In this document: one piece after another, positions 21,119-32,900 of the stretch | Numbering within the stretch: the first letter of the stretch is position 1 | Layout of the letters: each line of letters starts with the position of its first letter | Source of the DNA: Henricia sp. BOLD:AAB3569 | Lineage: Eukaryota; Echinodermata; Asteroidea; Spinulosida; Echinasteridae | Assembly (NCBI GenBank): GCA_037783545.1 | Contig: JBBELK010000096.1 | Location: 1,612,001 to 1,676,000, forward strand | Direction of reading: 5' to 3' | Length of the DNA stretch: 64,000 bases | Program-made: the position numbers and the translations under genes | The notes under the pieces: generated by a model | What the model saw: the letters and a program-made list of their open reading frames with translations, nothing else | What the model was told of the DNA's origin: nothing | The model's database searches: none

Positions 21119-24100
21119 TGGCAGAGAAATTTCAGAGTTTATGGAAAACTGGGTTGGGGCTTCCTGACTGCTCCCGCAAACCGTGGCTGTCTGTACACTC
21201 CTCTTTGGTGTACTCCTGACTCGTGCGCATGCTCAGTCCTTCGGACTGTCGTTGACACGGCCCAGTTTGGGACGGGAATTTGGTCAAAGTGTGGTCCAAA
21301 CGTCGGCAAATTTGGAGGTCGAAAAATTTTCCGACGAACTTCAAATTGTGCATGCTCCAAACACTCTATATTGCGCACTTGTCCTAAAAAATTGACAGAC
21401 TTTCGCCGGGAAATGGCAGAGAAATTTCAGAGTTTAGGGAAAACTGGGTTGGGGCTTCCTGACTGCTCCCGCAAACCGTGGCTGTCTGTACACTCCTCTT
21501 TGGTGTACTCCTGACTCGTGCGCATGCTTAGACCTTCGGACTGTCGTTGACACGGCCCAGTTTGGGACGGGAATTTGGTCAAAGTGTGGTCCAAACATCG
21601 GCAAATTTGGAGGTCGAAAAATTTTCCGACGAACTTCAAATTTTGCATGCTCCAAACACTCTATATTGCGCACTTGTCCTCAAAAATTGACAGACTTTCG
21701 CCTGGAAATGGCAGAGAAATTTAAGAGTTTAGGGAAAACAGGGTTGGGGCTTCCTGACTGCTCCCGCTAACCGTGGCTGTCTGTACACTCCTCTTTGGTG
21801 TACTCCTGACTCGTGCGCATGCTCAGTCCTTCGGACTGTCGTTGACACGGCCCAGTTTGGGACGGGAATTTTGTCAAAGTGTGGTCCAAACGTCGGCAAA
21901 TTTGGAGGTCGAAACATTTTCCGACGAACTTCAAATTTTGCATGCTCCAAACACTCTATATTGCGCACTTGTCCTAAAAAATTGACAGACTTTCGCCGGG
22001 AAATGGCAGAGAAATTTCAGAGTTTAGGGAAAACTGGGTTGGGGCTTCCTGACTGCTCCCGCAAACCGCGGCTGTCTGTACACTCCTCTTTGGTGTACTC
22101 CTGACTCGTGCGCATGCTCAGTCCTTCGGACTGTCGTTGACACGGCCCAGTTTGGGACGGGAATTTGGTCAAAGTGTGGTCCAAAAAATTGACAGACTTT
22201 CGCCGGGAAATGGCAGAAAAATTTCAGAGTTTAGGGAAAACTGGGTTGGGGCTTCCTGACTGCTCCCGCAAACCGTGGCTGTCTGTACACTCCTCTTTGG
22301 TGTACTCCTGACTCGTGCGCATGCTTAGTCCTTCGGACTGTCGTTGACACGGCCCAGTTTGGGACGGGAATTTGGTCAAAGTGTGGTCCAAACATCGGCA
22401 AATTTGGAGGTCGAAAAATTTTCCGACGAACTTCAAATTGTGCATGCTCCAAACACTCTATATTGCGCACTTGTCCTAAAAAATTGACAGACTTTCGCCT
22501 GGAAATGGCAGAGAAATTTAAGAGTTTAGGGAAAACTGGGTTGGGGCTTCCTGACTGCTCCCGCTAACCGTGGCTGTCTGTACACTCCTCTTTGGTGTAC
22601 TCCTGACTCGTGCGTATGCTCAGTCCTTCGGACTGTCGTTGACACGGCCCAGTTTGGGACGGGAATTTTGTCAAAGTGTGGTCCAAACGTCGGCAAATTT
22701 GGAGGTCGAAACATTTTCCGACGAACTTCAAATTTTGCATGCTCCAAACACTCTATATTGCGCACTTGTCCTAAAAAATTGACAGACTTTCGCCGGGAAA
22801 TGGCAGAGAAATTTCAGAGTTTATGGAAAACTGGGTTGGGGCTTCCTGACTGCTCCCGCAAACCGTGGCTGTCTGTACACTCCTCTTTGGTGTACTCCTG
22901 ACTCGTGCGCATGCTCAGTCCTTCGGACTGTCGTTGACACGGCCCAGTTTGGGACGGGAATTTGGTCAAAGTGTGGTCCAAACGTCGGCAAATTTGGAGG
23001 TCGAAAAATTTTCCGACGAACTTCAAATTGTGCATGCTCCAAACACTCTATATTGCGCACTTGTCCTAAAAAATTGACAGACTTTCGCCGGGAAATGGCA
23101 GAGAAATTTCAGAGTTTAGGGAAAACTGGGTTGGGGCTTCCTGACTGCTCCCGCAAACCGTGGCTGTCTGTACACTCCTCTTTGGTGTACTCCTGACTCG
23201 TGCGCATGCTTAGTCCTTCGGACTGTCGTTGACACGGCCCAGTTTGGGACGGGAATTTGGTCAAAGTGTGGTCCAAAAAATTGACAGACTTTCGCCGGGA
23301 AATGGCAGAGAAATTTCAGAGTTTAGGGAAAACTGGGTTGGGGCTTCCTGACTGCTCCCGCAAACGGTGGCTGTCTGTACACTCCTCTTTGGTGTACTCC
23401 TGACTCGTGCGCATGCTCAGTCCTTCGGACTGTCGTTGACACGGCCCAGTTTGGGACGGGAATTTGGTCAAAGTGTGGTCCAAACATCGGCAAATTTGGA
23501 GGTCGAAAAATTTTCCGACGAACTTCAAATTGTGCATGCTCCAAACACTCTATATTGCGCACTTGTCCTAAAAAATTGACAGACTTTCGCCGGGAAATGG
23601 CAGAGAAATTTCAGAGTTTAGGGAAAACTGGGTTGGGGCTTCCTGACTGCTCCCGCAAACCGTGGCTGTCTGTACACTCCTCTTTGGTGTACTCCTGACT
23701 CGTGCGCATGCTTAGTCCTTCGGACTGTCGTTGACACGGCCCAGTTTGGGACGGGAATTTGGTAAAAGTGTGGTCCAAAAAATTGACAGACTTTCGCCGG
23801 GAAATGGCAGAGAAATTTCAGAGTTTAGGGAAAACTGGGTTGGGGCTTCCTGACTGCTCCCGCTAACCGTGGCTGTCTGTACACTCCTCTTTGGTGTACT
23901 CCTGACTCGTGCGCATGCTTAGTCTTTCGGACTGTCGTTAACACGGCCCAGTTTGGGACGGGAATTTGGTCAAAGTGTGGTCCAAAAAATTGACAGACTT
24001 TCGCCGGGAAATGGCAGAGAAATTTCAGAGTTTAGGGAAAACTGGGTTGGGGCTTCCTGACTGCTCCCGCAAACCGTGGCTGTCTGTACACTCCTCTTTG

Positions 24101-24306
24101 GTGTACTCCTGACTCGTGCGCATGCTTAGTCCTTCGGACTGTCGTTGACACGTCCCAGTTTGGGACGGGAATTTGGTCAAAGTGTGGTCCAAACATCGGC
24201 AAATTTGGAGGTCGAAAAATTTTCCGACGAACTTCAAATTTTGCATGCTCCAAACACTCTATATTGCGCACTTGTCCTAAAAAATTGACAGACTTTCGCC
24301 TGGAAA
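21119..24306 (+). repeat. A-rich monomers left of the LINE
   Basis: The order is A-A-A-B-A-A-A-B-A-B-B-A. TTTATGGAAAAC marks the A units at 21119 and 22801, 1682 bp apart, and their neighbours are similar. The final B-B-A resembles 16218-16926. No gene seen. Confidence 0.75.
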
Positions 24307-24399
24307 TGGCAGAGAAATTTCAGAGTTTAGGGAAAACTGGGTTGGGGCTTCCTGACTGCTCCCGCTAACCGTGGCTGTCTGTACACTCCTCTTTGGTGT

Positions 24400-24404
24400 A
24401 CTCC
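24400..24404 (+). repeat. Target-site duplication, left copy (ACTCC)
   Basis: ACTCC directly before the LINE matches ACTCC after it at 26565-26569. If the last T of the microsatellite is counted, the duplication is 6 bp (TACTCC). Short duplications are common for CR1/L2-type elements. Confidence 0.8.
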
Positions 24405-26480
24405 AACTTCATGATGTGGACGAACAAGTTAAATTTCTAAATGTGACGGCCCGACAAATTCTTGATGACCATTGCCCACTCAGAAAACTTAACCGAACTG
24501 TGCGCTCACGAGCAGCCTGGTACAATGGCTCTGTTCACAAAGCGAGACATACACGGCGTCGACTGGAACGCAGGTGGCGAAAATCAAATCTCAACGAAGA
24601 TCGTGACGCCTACCAGCGACAACAGTACCTGCTTGCTCAACACATACAAGATGCCAAGACTCATTACTACAAAGATAAACTCAACACAGCCAACCAGAAA
24701 GACATCCATCAGACAATTCAAACTCTCCTTAACACGAACACTAGTAAATTACCTAATTGTGATTCAGCTAAAGTTCTTAGTGACAGATTCTCTTTGTTCT
24801 TTCGAGATAAGGTTGTTAAAATTAGAACTGAACTGGATGCCATGCCCCGTTCAGGCTACGCTGACAGTGCTCTAGGTGACAACTTAGACATTGAGGTGTT
24901 TTCTAATTTTCCCCTTGCAGATGAACAGGAAATCGTTGGTATAATCAGGAGTTGCCCTGATAAAACATGTTCGCTTGATACCATGCCGACCTGGTTAATT
25001 AAAGCAAATGTTCATGCTCTCGCCCCATTTCTCACTCGTATCATCAATTCCTCCCTGTCTACTGGCATTTTCCCGTCCGACTTGTCTCATGCTATTGTTA
25101 AACCCATACTCAAAAAGCCCAATCTTGATCCCAATGATCTGAAGAATTACCGCCCAATTTCAAATATTCCATTTCTGTCTAAGCTCATTGAGAAGGTTGT
25201 GCTGAGGCGAGTTAACGACCACGTTGGTGATAACTCTCTTCACCAACTCTATCAGTCCGCATACAAGGCTCACCATAGTACTGAGACAAGTCTATTACAC
25301 GTCAAAAACGACATCCTGCGTGCTATAGACAACAAATCAGCTGTTATGGTTGCTATGCTAGACTTGTCTGCTGCCTTCGATACGATAGACCATGTCATTT
25401 TGACTGCACGGCTTTCTCAATCTTTTGGTTTTAGTGGTTCAGTCCTGAACTGGTTTAGTTCCTACTTCAAAAAACGTCACAACCGTGTTTGCGTTAATGG
25501 CGTTTTTTTCTGAGGAAAAACGCTTGGAATTCGGGGTTCCCCAAGGTTCAGTCATCGGTCCGTTGCTATTCACATTTTACACCAAACCTGTTTCCGATAT
25601 AATCGAACGTTATGATCTTAAGTACCATGTTTACGCAGACGATACCCAGATATATGCCTCTTTTAACCCAGCCCGTCCCAGCGATGCTGAACAGGTACTT
25701 GGCAGACTTTCATCTTGTATTGCTAGCATAAAGCACTGGATGTCTCTTAACAAACTTAAGATCAACGACGACAAAACTGAATTCTTCATCGCTGCATCCC
25801 CCCATGCCTTGAAGTCATTGCCTGATTTTTCTTTATCAGTCGGGCAATTTGACATTAAGCCATCATCATATGTCCGAAATCTTGGTGTCATATTTGATCC
25901 CACTATGTCTATGGGTAAACATGTTACATCTGTCTGTAAATCTATTAATTTCCACCTTAGAAACCTTCGCCGCATCCGCAAATACATTGATCAAAACACA
26001 TGTCACCATGCAGTCCGTTCTCTCATTACCACTCGCCTAGACTACTGCAATTCATTAATGTACGGCATCAGTCAAGGCGAAATAAACCGCTTACAGAAAC
26101 TCCAAAACCAGGCTGTTAGACTGGTTTATTCTGTTGACCGATTTGCGGATGCTCGGATCCTAATGCACCAACTACACTGGCTACCCATCAGGCATCGCAT
26201 CCTCTTCAAACTTCTAGTACTTGTCTTCAAGTCTCTACATAGTGCAGCACCTCCCTATCTGTCCGACCTGTTGTCTTCCTATAGACAGGCTAGGGAGGGA
26301 CTCAGGTCCTCCTCTGACACAACCCGTTTGCATGTACCTTACTGCTCCAAAACAATTGGCGAAAAGTCCTTCTCGTTTGCTGGCCCTAAGGAGTGGAATA
26401 TGATTCCACAGAGCATACGAGATTCTTCCACTGAAATTGCTTTCAGGAAATCACTTAAATCTCATTTGTTTAATCTTTAA
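24405..26480 (+). pseudogene. LINE reverse transcriptase ORF, 5'-truncated and frameshifted
   Basis: The product would copy LINE RNA at nicked chromosomal DNA. Visible parts in order: a basic linker rich in Arg and Lys; the finger motif LKNYRPISN at 25139; QSAYKAHHSTET at 25253; motif A MLDLSAAFDTIDH with the catalytic Asp codon at 25361; motif B GVPQGSVIGPLLF at 25533; the motif C YADD box at 25632-25643; motif D around WMSLNKLKINDDKTEFF; motif E LGVIFDP at 25881; a C-terminal region beginning LDYCNSLMYG at 26037; and a stop at 26478-26480. All catalytic residues are present. The frame breaks once, at the seven-T run 25503-25509: six T would keep VNGVFSEEKRLEFGVPQG in one frame. There is no own start codon; the nearest upstream ATG-bearing frame begins in satellite at 24371. 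The domain call is firm. Whether the T-run error is biological or from sequencing is open. Confidence 0.93.
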
Positions 26481-26502
26481 TTGTTTTGTTTTCCCCATGT
26501 TC

Positions 26503-26531
26503 AGCGCTTTGATCTTTTAGCTAAAAGCGCT
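26503..26531 (+). other. LINE 3' hairpin
   Basis: AGCGCTTT at 26503-26510 is the exact reverse complement of AAAGCGCT at 26524-26531, with a 13-nt loop. Its position just before the microsatellite end fits the conserved 3' stem-loop of L2-like elements. Confidence 0.8.
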
Positions 26532-26544
26532 ATATAAATGCCTT

Positions 26545-26564
26545 TTATTATTATTATTATTATT
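26545..26564 (+). repeat. TTA microsatellite at the LINE 3' end
   Basis: There are six TTA repeats plus TT. The element ends in a short simple repeat rather than poly(A), as is usual for CR1/L2-type LINEs. Confidence 0.9.
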
Positions 26565-26569
26565 ACTCC
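26565..26569 (+). repeat. Target-site duplication, right copy (ACTCC)
   Basis: It matches 24400-24404, and satellite resumes in register immediately after it. Confidence 0.8.
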
Positions 26570-26766
26570 TGACTCGTGCGCATGCTCAGTCCTTCGGACT
26601 GTCGTTGACACGGCCCAGTTTGGGACGGGAATTTTGTCAAAGTGTGGTCCAAACGTCGGCAAATTTGGAGGTCGAAACATTTTTCGACGAACTTCAAATT
26701 TTGCATGCTCTAAACACTCTATATTGCGCACTTGTCCTAAAAAATTGACAGACTTTCGCCTGGAAA

Positions 26767-29700
26767 TGGCAGAGAAAATTCAGAGTTTAGGGAAAACTGG
26801 GTTGGGGCTTCCTGACTGCTCCCGCAAACCGTGGCTGTCTGTACACTCCTCTTTGGTATACTCCTGACTCGTGCGCATGCTCAGTCCTTCGGACTGTCGT
26901 TGACACGGCCCAGTTTGGAACGGGAATTTGGTCAAAGTGTGGTCCAAACGTCGGCAAATTTGGAGGTCGAAAAATTTTCCGACGAACTTCAAATTTTGCA
27001 TGCTCCAAACACTCTATATTGCGCACTTGTCCTACAAAATTGACAGACTTTCGCCGGGAAATGGCCGAGAAATTTCAGAGTTTAGGGAAAACTGGGTTGG
27101 GGCTTCCTGACTGCTCCCGCAAACCGTGGCTGTCTGTACACTCCTCTTTGGTGTACTCCTGGTTCGTGCGCATGCTCAGTCCTTCGGACTGTCGTTGACA
27201 CGGCCCAGTTTGGGACGGGAATTTGGTCAAAGTGTGGTCCAAACGTCGGCAAATTTGGAGGTCGAACAATTTTCCGACGAACTTCAAATTTTGCATGCTC
27301 CAAACACTCTATATTGCGCACTTGTCCTAAAAAATTGACAGACTTTCGCCGGGAAATGGCAGAGAAATTTCAGAGTTTAGGGAAAACTGGGTTGGGGCTT
27401 CCTGACTGCTCCCGCAAACCGTGGCTGTCTGTACACTCCTCTTTGGTGTACTCCTGACTCGTGCGCATGCTCAGTCCTTTGGACTGTCGTTGACACGGCC
27501 CAGTTTGGGACGGGAATTTGGTCAAAGTGTGGTCCAAACGTCGGCAAATTTGGAGGTCGAAACATTTTCCGACGAACTTCAAATTTTGCATGCTCCAAAC
27601 ACTCTATATTGCGCACTTGTCCTAAAAAATTGACAGACTTTCGCCGGGAAATGGCAGAGAAATTTCAGAGTTTAGGGAAAACTGAGTTTGGGGCTTCCTG
27701 ACTGCTCCCGCAAACCGTGGCTGTCTGTACACTCCTCTTTGGTGTACTCCTGACTCGTGCGCATGCTCAGTCCTTCGGACTGTCGTTGACACGGCCCAGT
27801 TTGGGACGGGAATTTGGTCAAAGTGTGGTCCAAACGTCGGCAAATTTGGAGGTCGAAAAATTTTCCGACGAATTTCAAATGTTGCATGCTCCAAACACTC
27901 TATATTGCGCACTTGTCCTGAAAAATTGACAGACTTTCGCCGGGAAATGGCAGAGAAATTTCAGAGTTTAGGGAAAACTGGGTTGGGGCTTCCTGACTGC
28001 TCCCGCAAACCGTGGCTGTCTGTACACTCCTCTTTGGTGTACTCCTGACTCGTGCGCATGCTCAGTCCTTCGGACTGTCGTTGACACGGCCCAGTTTGGG
28101 ACGGGAATTTGGTCAAAGTGTGGTCCAAAAAATTGACAGACTTTCGCCGGGAAATGGCAGAGAAATTTCAGAGTTTAGGGAAAACTGGGTTGGGGCTTCC
28201 TGACTGCTCCCGCAAACCGTGGCTGTCTGTACACTCCTCTTTGGTGTACTCCTGACCCGTGCGCATGCTTAGTCCTTCGGACTGTCGTTGACACGGCCCA
28301 GTTTGGGACGGGAATTTGGTCAAAGTGTGGTCCAAAAAATTGACAGACTTTCGCCGGGAAATGGCAGAGAAATTTCAGAGTTTAGGGAAAACTGGGTTGG
28401 GGCTTCCTGACTGCTCCCGCAAACCGTGGCTGTCTGTACACTCCTCTTTGGTGTACTCCTGACTCGTGCGCATGCTCAGTCCTTCGGACTGTCGTTGACA
28501 CGGCCCAGTTTGGGACGGGAATTTGGTCAAAGTGTGGTCCAAACATCGGCAAATTTGGAGGTCGAAAAATTTTCCGACGAACTTCAAATTTTGCATGCTC
28601 CAAACACTCTATATTGCGCACTTGTCCTAAAAAATTGACAGACTTTCGCCTGGAAATGGCAGAGAAATTTCAGAGTTTAGGGAAAACTGGGTTGGGGCTT
28701 CCTGACTGCTCCCGCTAACCGTGGCTGTCTGTACACTCCTCTTTGGTGTACTCCTGACTCGTGCGCATGCTCAGTCCTACGGACTGTCGTTGACACGGCC
28801 CAGTTTGGGACGGGAATTTTGTCAAAGTGTGGTCCAAACGTCGGCAAATTTGGAGGTCGAAACATTTTCCGACGAACTTCAAATTTTGCATGCTCCAAAC
28901 ACTCTATATTGCGCACTTGTCCTAAAAAATTGACAGACTTTCGCCGGAAAATGGCAGAGAAATTTAAGAGTTTAGGGAAAACTGGGTTGGGGCTTCCTGA
29001 CTGCTCCCGCAAACCGTGGCTGTCTGTACACTCCTCTTTGGTGTACTCCTGACTCGTGCGCATGCTCAGTCCTTCGGACTGTCGTTGACACGGCCCAGTT
29101 TGGGACGGGAATTTGGTCAAAGTGTGGTCCAAACATCGGCAAATTTGGAGGTCGAAAAATTTTCCGACGAACTTCAAATTTTGCATGCTCCAAACACTCT
29201 ATATTGCGCACTTGTCCTAAAAAATTGACAGACTTTCGCCGGGAAATGGCAGAGAAATTTAAGAGTTTAGGGAAAACTGGGTTGGGGCTTCCTGACTGCT
29301 CCCGCAAACCGTGGCTGTCTGTACACTCCTCTTTGGTGTACTCCTGACTCGTGCGCATGCTCAGTCCTTCGGACTGTCGTTGACACGGCCCAGTTTGGGA
29401 CGGGGATTTGGTCAAAGTGTGGTCCAAAAAATTGACAGACTTTCGCCGGGAAATGGCAGAGAAATTTCAGAGTTTAGGGAAAACTGGGTTTGGGCTTCCT
29501 GACTGCTCCCGCTAACCGTGGCTGTCTGTACACTCCTCTTTGGTGTACTCCTGACTCGTGCGCATGCTTAGTCTTTCGGACTGTCGTTAACACGGCCCAG
29601 TTTGGGACGGGAATTTGGTCAAAGTGTGGTCCAAAAAATTGACAGACTTTCGCCGGGAAATGGCAGAGAAATTTCAGAGTTTAGGGAAAACTGGGTTGGG

Positions 29701-29955
29701 GCTTCCTGACTGCTCCCGCAAACCGTGGCTGTCTGTACACTCCTCTTTGGTGTACTCCTGACTCGTGCGCATGCTTATTCCTTCGGACTGTCGTTGACAC
29801 GGCCCAGTTTGGGACGGGAATTTTGTCAAAGTGTGGTCCAAACGTCGGCAAATTTGGAGGTCGAAACATTTTCCGACGAACTTCAAATTGTGCATGCTCC
29901 AAACACTCTATATTGCGCACTTGTCCTAAAAAATTGACAGACTTTCGCCGGGAAA
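26767..29955 (+). repeat. A-rich monomers right of the LINE
   Basis: The order is A-A-A-A-B-B-A-A-A-B-B-A. These monomers carry more private substitutions than average (CTGGTTCGTGCG near 27158, GTCGAACAATTT near 27262, AACTGAGTTTGGGG near 27682 with one extra base, CGAATTTCAAATGTTGC near 27869). This suggests less recent homogenisation. On the reverse strand a 169-codon open frame (28677-29186) crosses a monomer junction because of substitutions that remove stops; I do not regard it as a gene. Confidence 0.75.
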
Positions 29956-32900
29956 TGGCAGAGAAATTTCAGAGTTTAGGGAAAACTGGGTTGGGGCTTC
30001 CTGACTGCTCCCGCTAACCGTGGCTTTCTGTACACTCCTCTTTGGTGTACTCCTGACTCGTGCGCATGCTCAGTCCTTCGGACTGTCGTTGACACGGCCC
30101 AGTTTGGGACGGGAATTTGGTCAAAGTGTGGTCCAAACGTCGGCAAATTTGGAGGTCGAAAAATTTCCGACGAACTTCAAATTGTGCATGCTCCAAACAC
30201 TCTATATTGCGCACTTGTCCTAAAAAATTGACAGACTTTCGCCGGGAAATGGCAGAGAAATTTCAGAGTTTATGGAAAACTGGGTTGGGGCTTCCTGACT
30301 GCTCCCGCAAACCGTGGCTGTCTGTACACTCCTCTTTGGTGTACTCCTGACTCGTGCGCATGCTTAGTCCTTCGGACTGTCGTTGACACGGCCCAGTTTG
30401 GGACGGGAATTTGGTCAAAGTGTGGTCCAAAAAATTGACAGACTTTCGCCGGGAAATGGCAGAGAAATTTCAGAGTTTAAGGAAAACTGGGTTGGGGCTT
30501 CCTGACTTCTCCCGCAAACCGTGGCTGTCTGTACACTCCTCTTTGGTGTACTCCTGACTCGTGCGCATGCTCAGTCCTTCGGACTGTCGTTGACACGGCC
30601 CAGTTTGGGACGGGAATTTTGTCAAAGTGTGGTCCAAACATCGGCAAATTTGGAGGTCGAAAATTTTTCCGACGAACTTCAAATTTTGCATGCTCCAAAC
30701 ACTCTATATTGCGCACTTGTCCTAAAAAATTAACAGACTTTCGCCGGGAAATGGCAGAGAAATTTCAGAGTTTAGGGAAAACTGGGTTGGGGCTTCCTGA
30801 CTGCTCCCGCTAACCGTGGCTGTCTGTACACTGCTCTTTGGTGTACTCCTGACTCGTGCGCATGCTTAGTCCTTCGGACTGTCGTTAACACGGCCCAGTT
30901 TGGGACGGGAATTTGGTCAAAGTGTGGTCCAAAAAATTGACAGACTTTCGCCGGGAAATGGCAGAGAAATTTCAGAGTTTATGGAAAACTGGGTTGGGGC
31001 TTCCTGACTGCTCCCGCAAACCGTGGCTGTCTGTACACTCCTCTTTGGTGTACTCCTGACTCGTGCGCATGCTTAGTCCTTCGGACTGTCGTTGACACGG
31101 CCCAGTTTGGGACGGGAATTTGGTCAAAGTGTGGTCCAAACATCGGCAAATTTGGGGGTCGAAAAATTTTCCGACGAACTTCAAATTTTGCATGCTCCAA
31201 ACACTCTATATTGCGCACTTGTCCTAAAAAATTGACAGACTTTCGCCGGGAAATGGCAGAGAAATTTCAGAGTTTAGGGAAAACTGGGTTGGGGCTTCCT
31301 GACTGCTCCCGCAAACCGTGGCTGTCTGTACACTACTCTTTGGTGTACTCCTGACTCGTGCGCATGCTCAGTCCTTCGGACTGTCGTTGACACGGCCCAG
31401 ATTGGGACGGGAATTTGGTCAAAGTGTGGTCCAAACGTCGGCAAATTTGGAGGTCGAAAAATTTTCCGACGAACTTCAAATTGTGCATGCTCCAAACACT
31501 CTATATTGCGCACTTGTCCTAAAAAATTGACAGACTTTCGCCGGGAAATGGCAGAGAAATTTCAGAGTTTAGGGAAAACTGGGTTGGGGCTTCCTGACTG
31601 CTCCCGCAAACCGTGGCTGTCTGTACACTCCTCTTTGGTGTACTCCTGACTCGTGCGCATGCTTAGTCCTTCGGACTGTCGTTGACACGGCCCAGTTTGG
31701 GACGGGAATTTGGTAAAAGTGTGGTCCAAAAAATTGACAGACTTTCGCCGGGAAATGGCAGAGAAATTTCAGAGTTTAGGGAAAACTGGGTTGGGGCTTC
31801 CTGACTGCTCCCGCAAACCGTGGCTGTCTGTACACTCCTCTTTGGTGTACTCCTGACTCGTGCGCATGCTCAGTCCTTCGGACTGTCGTTGACACGGCCC
31901 AGTTTGGGACGGGAATTTGGTCAAAGTGTGGTCCAAACATCGGCAAATTTGGAGGTCGAAACATTTTCCGACGAACTTCAAATTTTGCATGCTCCAAACA
32001 CTCTATATTGCGCACTTGTCCTAACAAATTGACAGACTTTCGCCTGGAAATGACAGAGAAATTTCAGAGTTTAGGAAAAACTGGGTTGGGGCTTCCTGAC
32101 TGCTCCCGCTAACCGTGGCTGTCTGTACACTCCTCTTTGGTGTACTCCTGACTCGTGCGCATGCTCAGTCCTTCGGACTGTCGTTGACACGGCCCAGTTT
32201 GGGACGGGAATTTTGTCAAAGTGTGGTCCAAACGTCGGCAAATTTGGAGGTCGAAACATTTTCCGACGAACTTCAAATTTTGCATGCTCCAAACACTCTA
32301 TATTGCGCACTTGTCCTAAAAAATTGACAGACTTTCGCCGGGAAATGGCAGAGAAATTTCAGAGTTTAGGGAAAACTGGGTTGGGGCTTCCTGACTGCTC
32401 CCGCAAACCGTGGCTGTCTGTACACTCCTCTTTGGTGTACTCCTGACTCGTGCGCATGCTCAGTCCTTCGGACTGTCGTTGACACGGCCCAGTTTGGGAC
32501 GGGAATTTGGTCAAAGTGTGGTCCAAACGTCGGCAAATTTGGAGGTCGAAAAATTTTCCAACGAACTTCAAATTGTGCATGCTCCAAACACTCTATATTG
32601 CGCACTTGTCCTACAAAATTGACAGACTTTCGCCGGGAAAGGGCAGATAAATTTCAGAGTTTAGGGAAAACTGGGTTGGGGCTTCCTGACTGCTCCCGCT
32701 AACCGTGGCTGTCTGTACACTCCTCTTTGGTGTACTCCTGACTCGTGCGCATGCTCAGTCCTCCGGACTGTCGTTGACACGGCCCAGTTTGGGACGGGAA
32801 TTTGGTCAAAGTGTGGTCCAAACGTCGGCAAATTTGGAGGTCGAAACATTTTCCGACGAACTTCAAATTTTGCATGCTCCAAACACTCTATATTGCGCAC

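Larger units (their letters stand above)
1..24404 (+). repeat. Satellite array, left arm (about 100 monomers)
   Basis: Head-to-tail monomers start at TGGCAGAGAAAT and end at the GGGAAA of TTTCGCCGGGAAA. Monomer starts fall at 1, 289, 584, 791, 1086, 1381, 1588, 1737 and so on, giving lengths of 295 (A), 207 (B) and 149 bp (C). All copies I followed lie in the same orientation. Divergence between monomers is low, mostly a handful of recurring substitutions that define subtypes (CGTCGG or CATCGG, AAAAATTTT or AAACATTTT, CTCAGTCC or CTTAGTCC, CGCAAACC or CGCTAACC). The first monomer begins at base 1 in phase, so the array continues upstream. No unique sequence longer than a few bases lies between monomers. 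Open frames of 60-80 codons occur in nearly every A unit on both strands but do not continue through neighbours, so I treat the arm as non-coding. Confidence 0.97.
24405..26564 (+). mobile_element. 5'-truncated LINE, CR1/L2 group
   Basis: This is a single non-satellite insert of about 2160 bp. It encodes the end of the endonuclease-RT linker, a complete set of recognisable reverse transcriptase motifs and a C-terminal region, followed by a short 3' UTR with a hairpin and a TTA microsatellite in place of a poly(A) tail. The endonuclease domain and any upstream ORF are missing, as expected for 5' truncation during target-primed reverse transcription. The 3' end layout and the RT sequence style fit the CR1/L2/Rex1 part of the LINE tree; the exact clade needs a phylogeny. 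It is flanked by a 5-6 bp target-site duplication in satellite and appears once in the window. Confidence 0.95.
26481..26564 (+). other. LINE 3' UTR
   Basis: Eighty-four bases follow the stop codon: a T-rich stretch, a hairpin at 26503-26531, the sequence TATATAAATG, and a terminal TTA microsatellite. In CR1/L2-type LINEs such 3' structures are thought to be the template recognised by the element's own RT. Confidence 0.8.
24307..26766 (+). repeat. Type A monomer split by the LINE
   Basis: The left part 24307-24404 (98 bp) ends in TGGTGTACTCC. The right part 26565-26766 (202 bp) starts ACTCCTGACTCG. Removing one copy of the 5-bp duplicated ACTCC gives exactly 295 bp, the A length. The insertion therefore lost no satellite sequence. 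Confidence 0.93.

Noticed and set aside
25631-25987. Reverse-strand 118-codon ORF within the LINE
   Set aside because: It lies antisense to the RT palm domain and is a shadow of the real frame.
24405-26564. LTR retroelement or viral origin of the RT insert
   Set aside because: There are no long terminal repeats, protease, RNase H/integrase signature or capsid. RT motifs, 5' truncation, the 3' hairpin and the microsatellite end all fit a CR1/L2-type LINE.
28677-29186. Longer reverse-strand ORF of 169 codons (similar ones at 34550-35059 and 28972-29427)
   Set aside because: Each spans two satellite monomers where substitutions removed a stop. The product is satellite translation in two frames and resembles no protein family I know.
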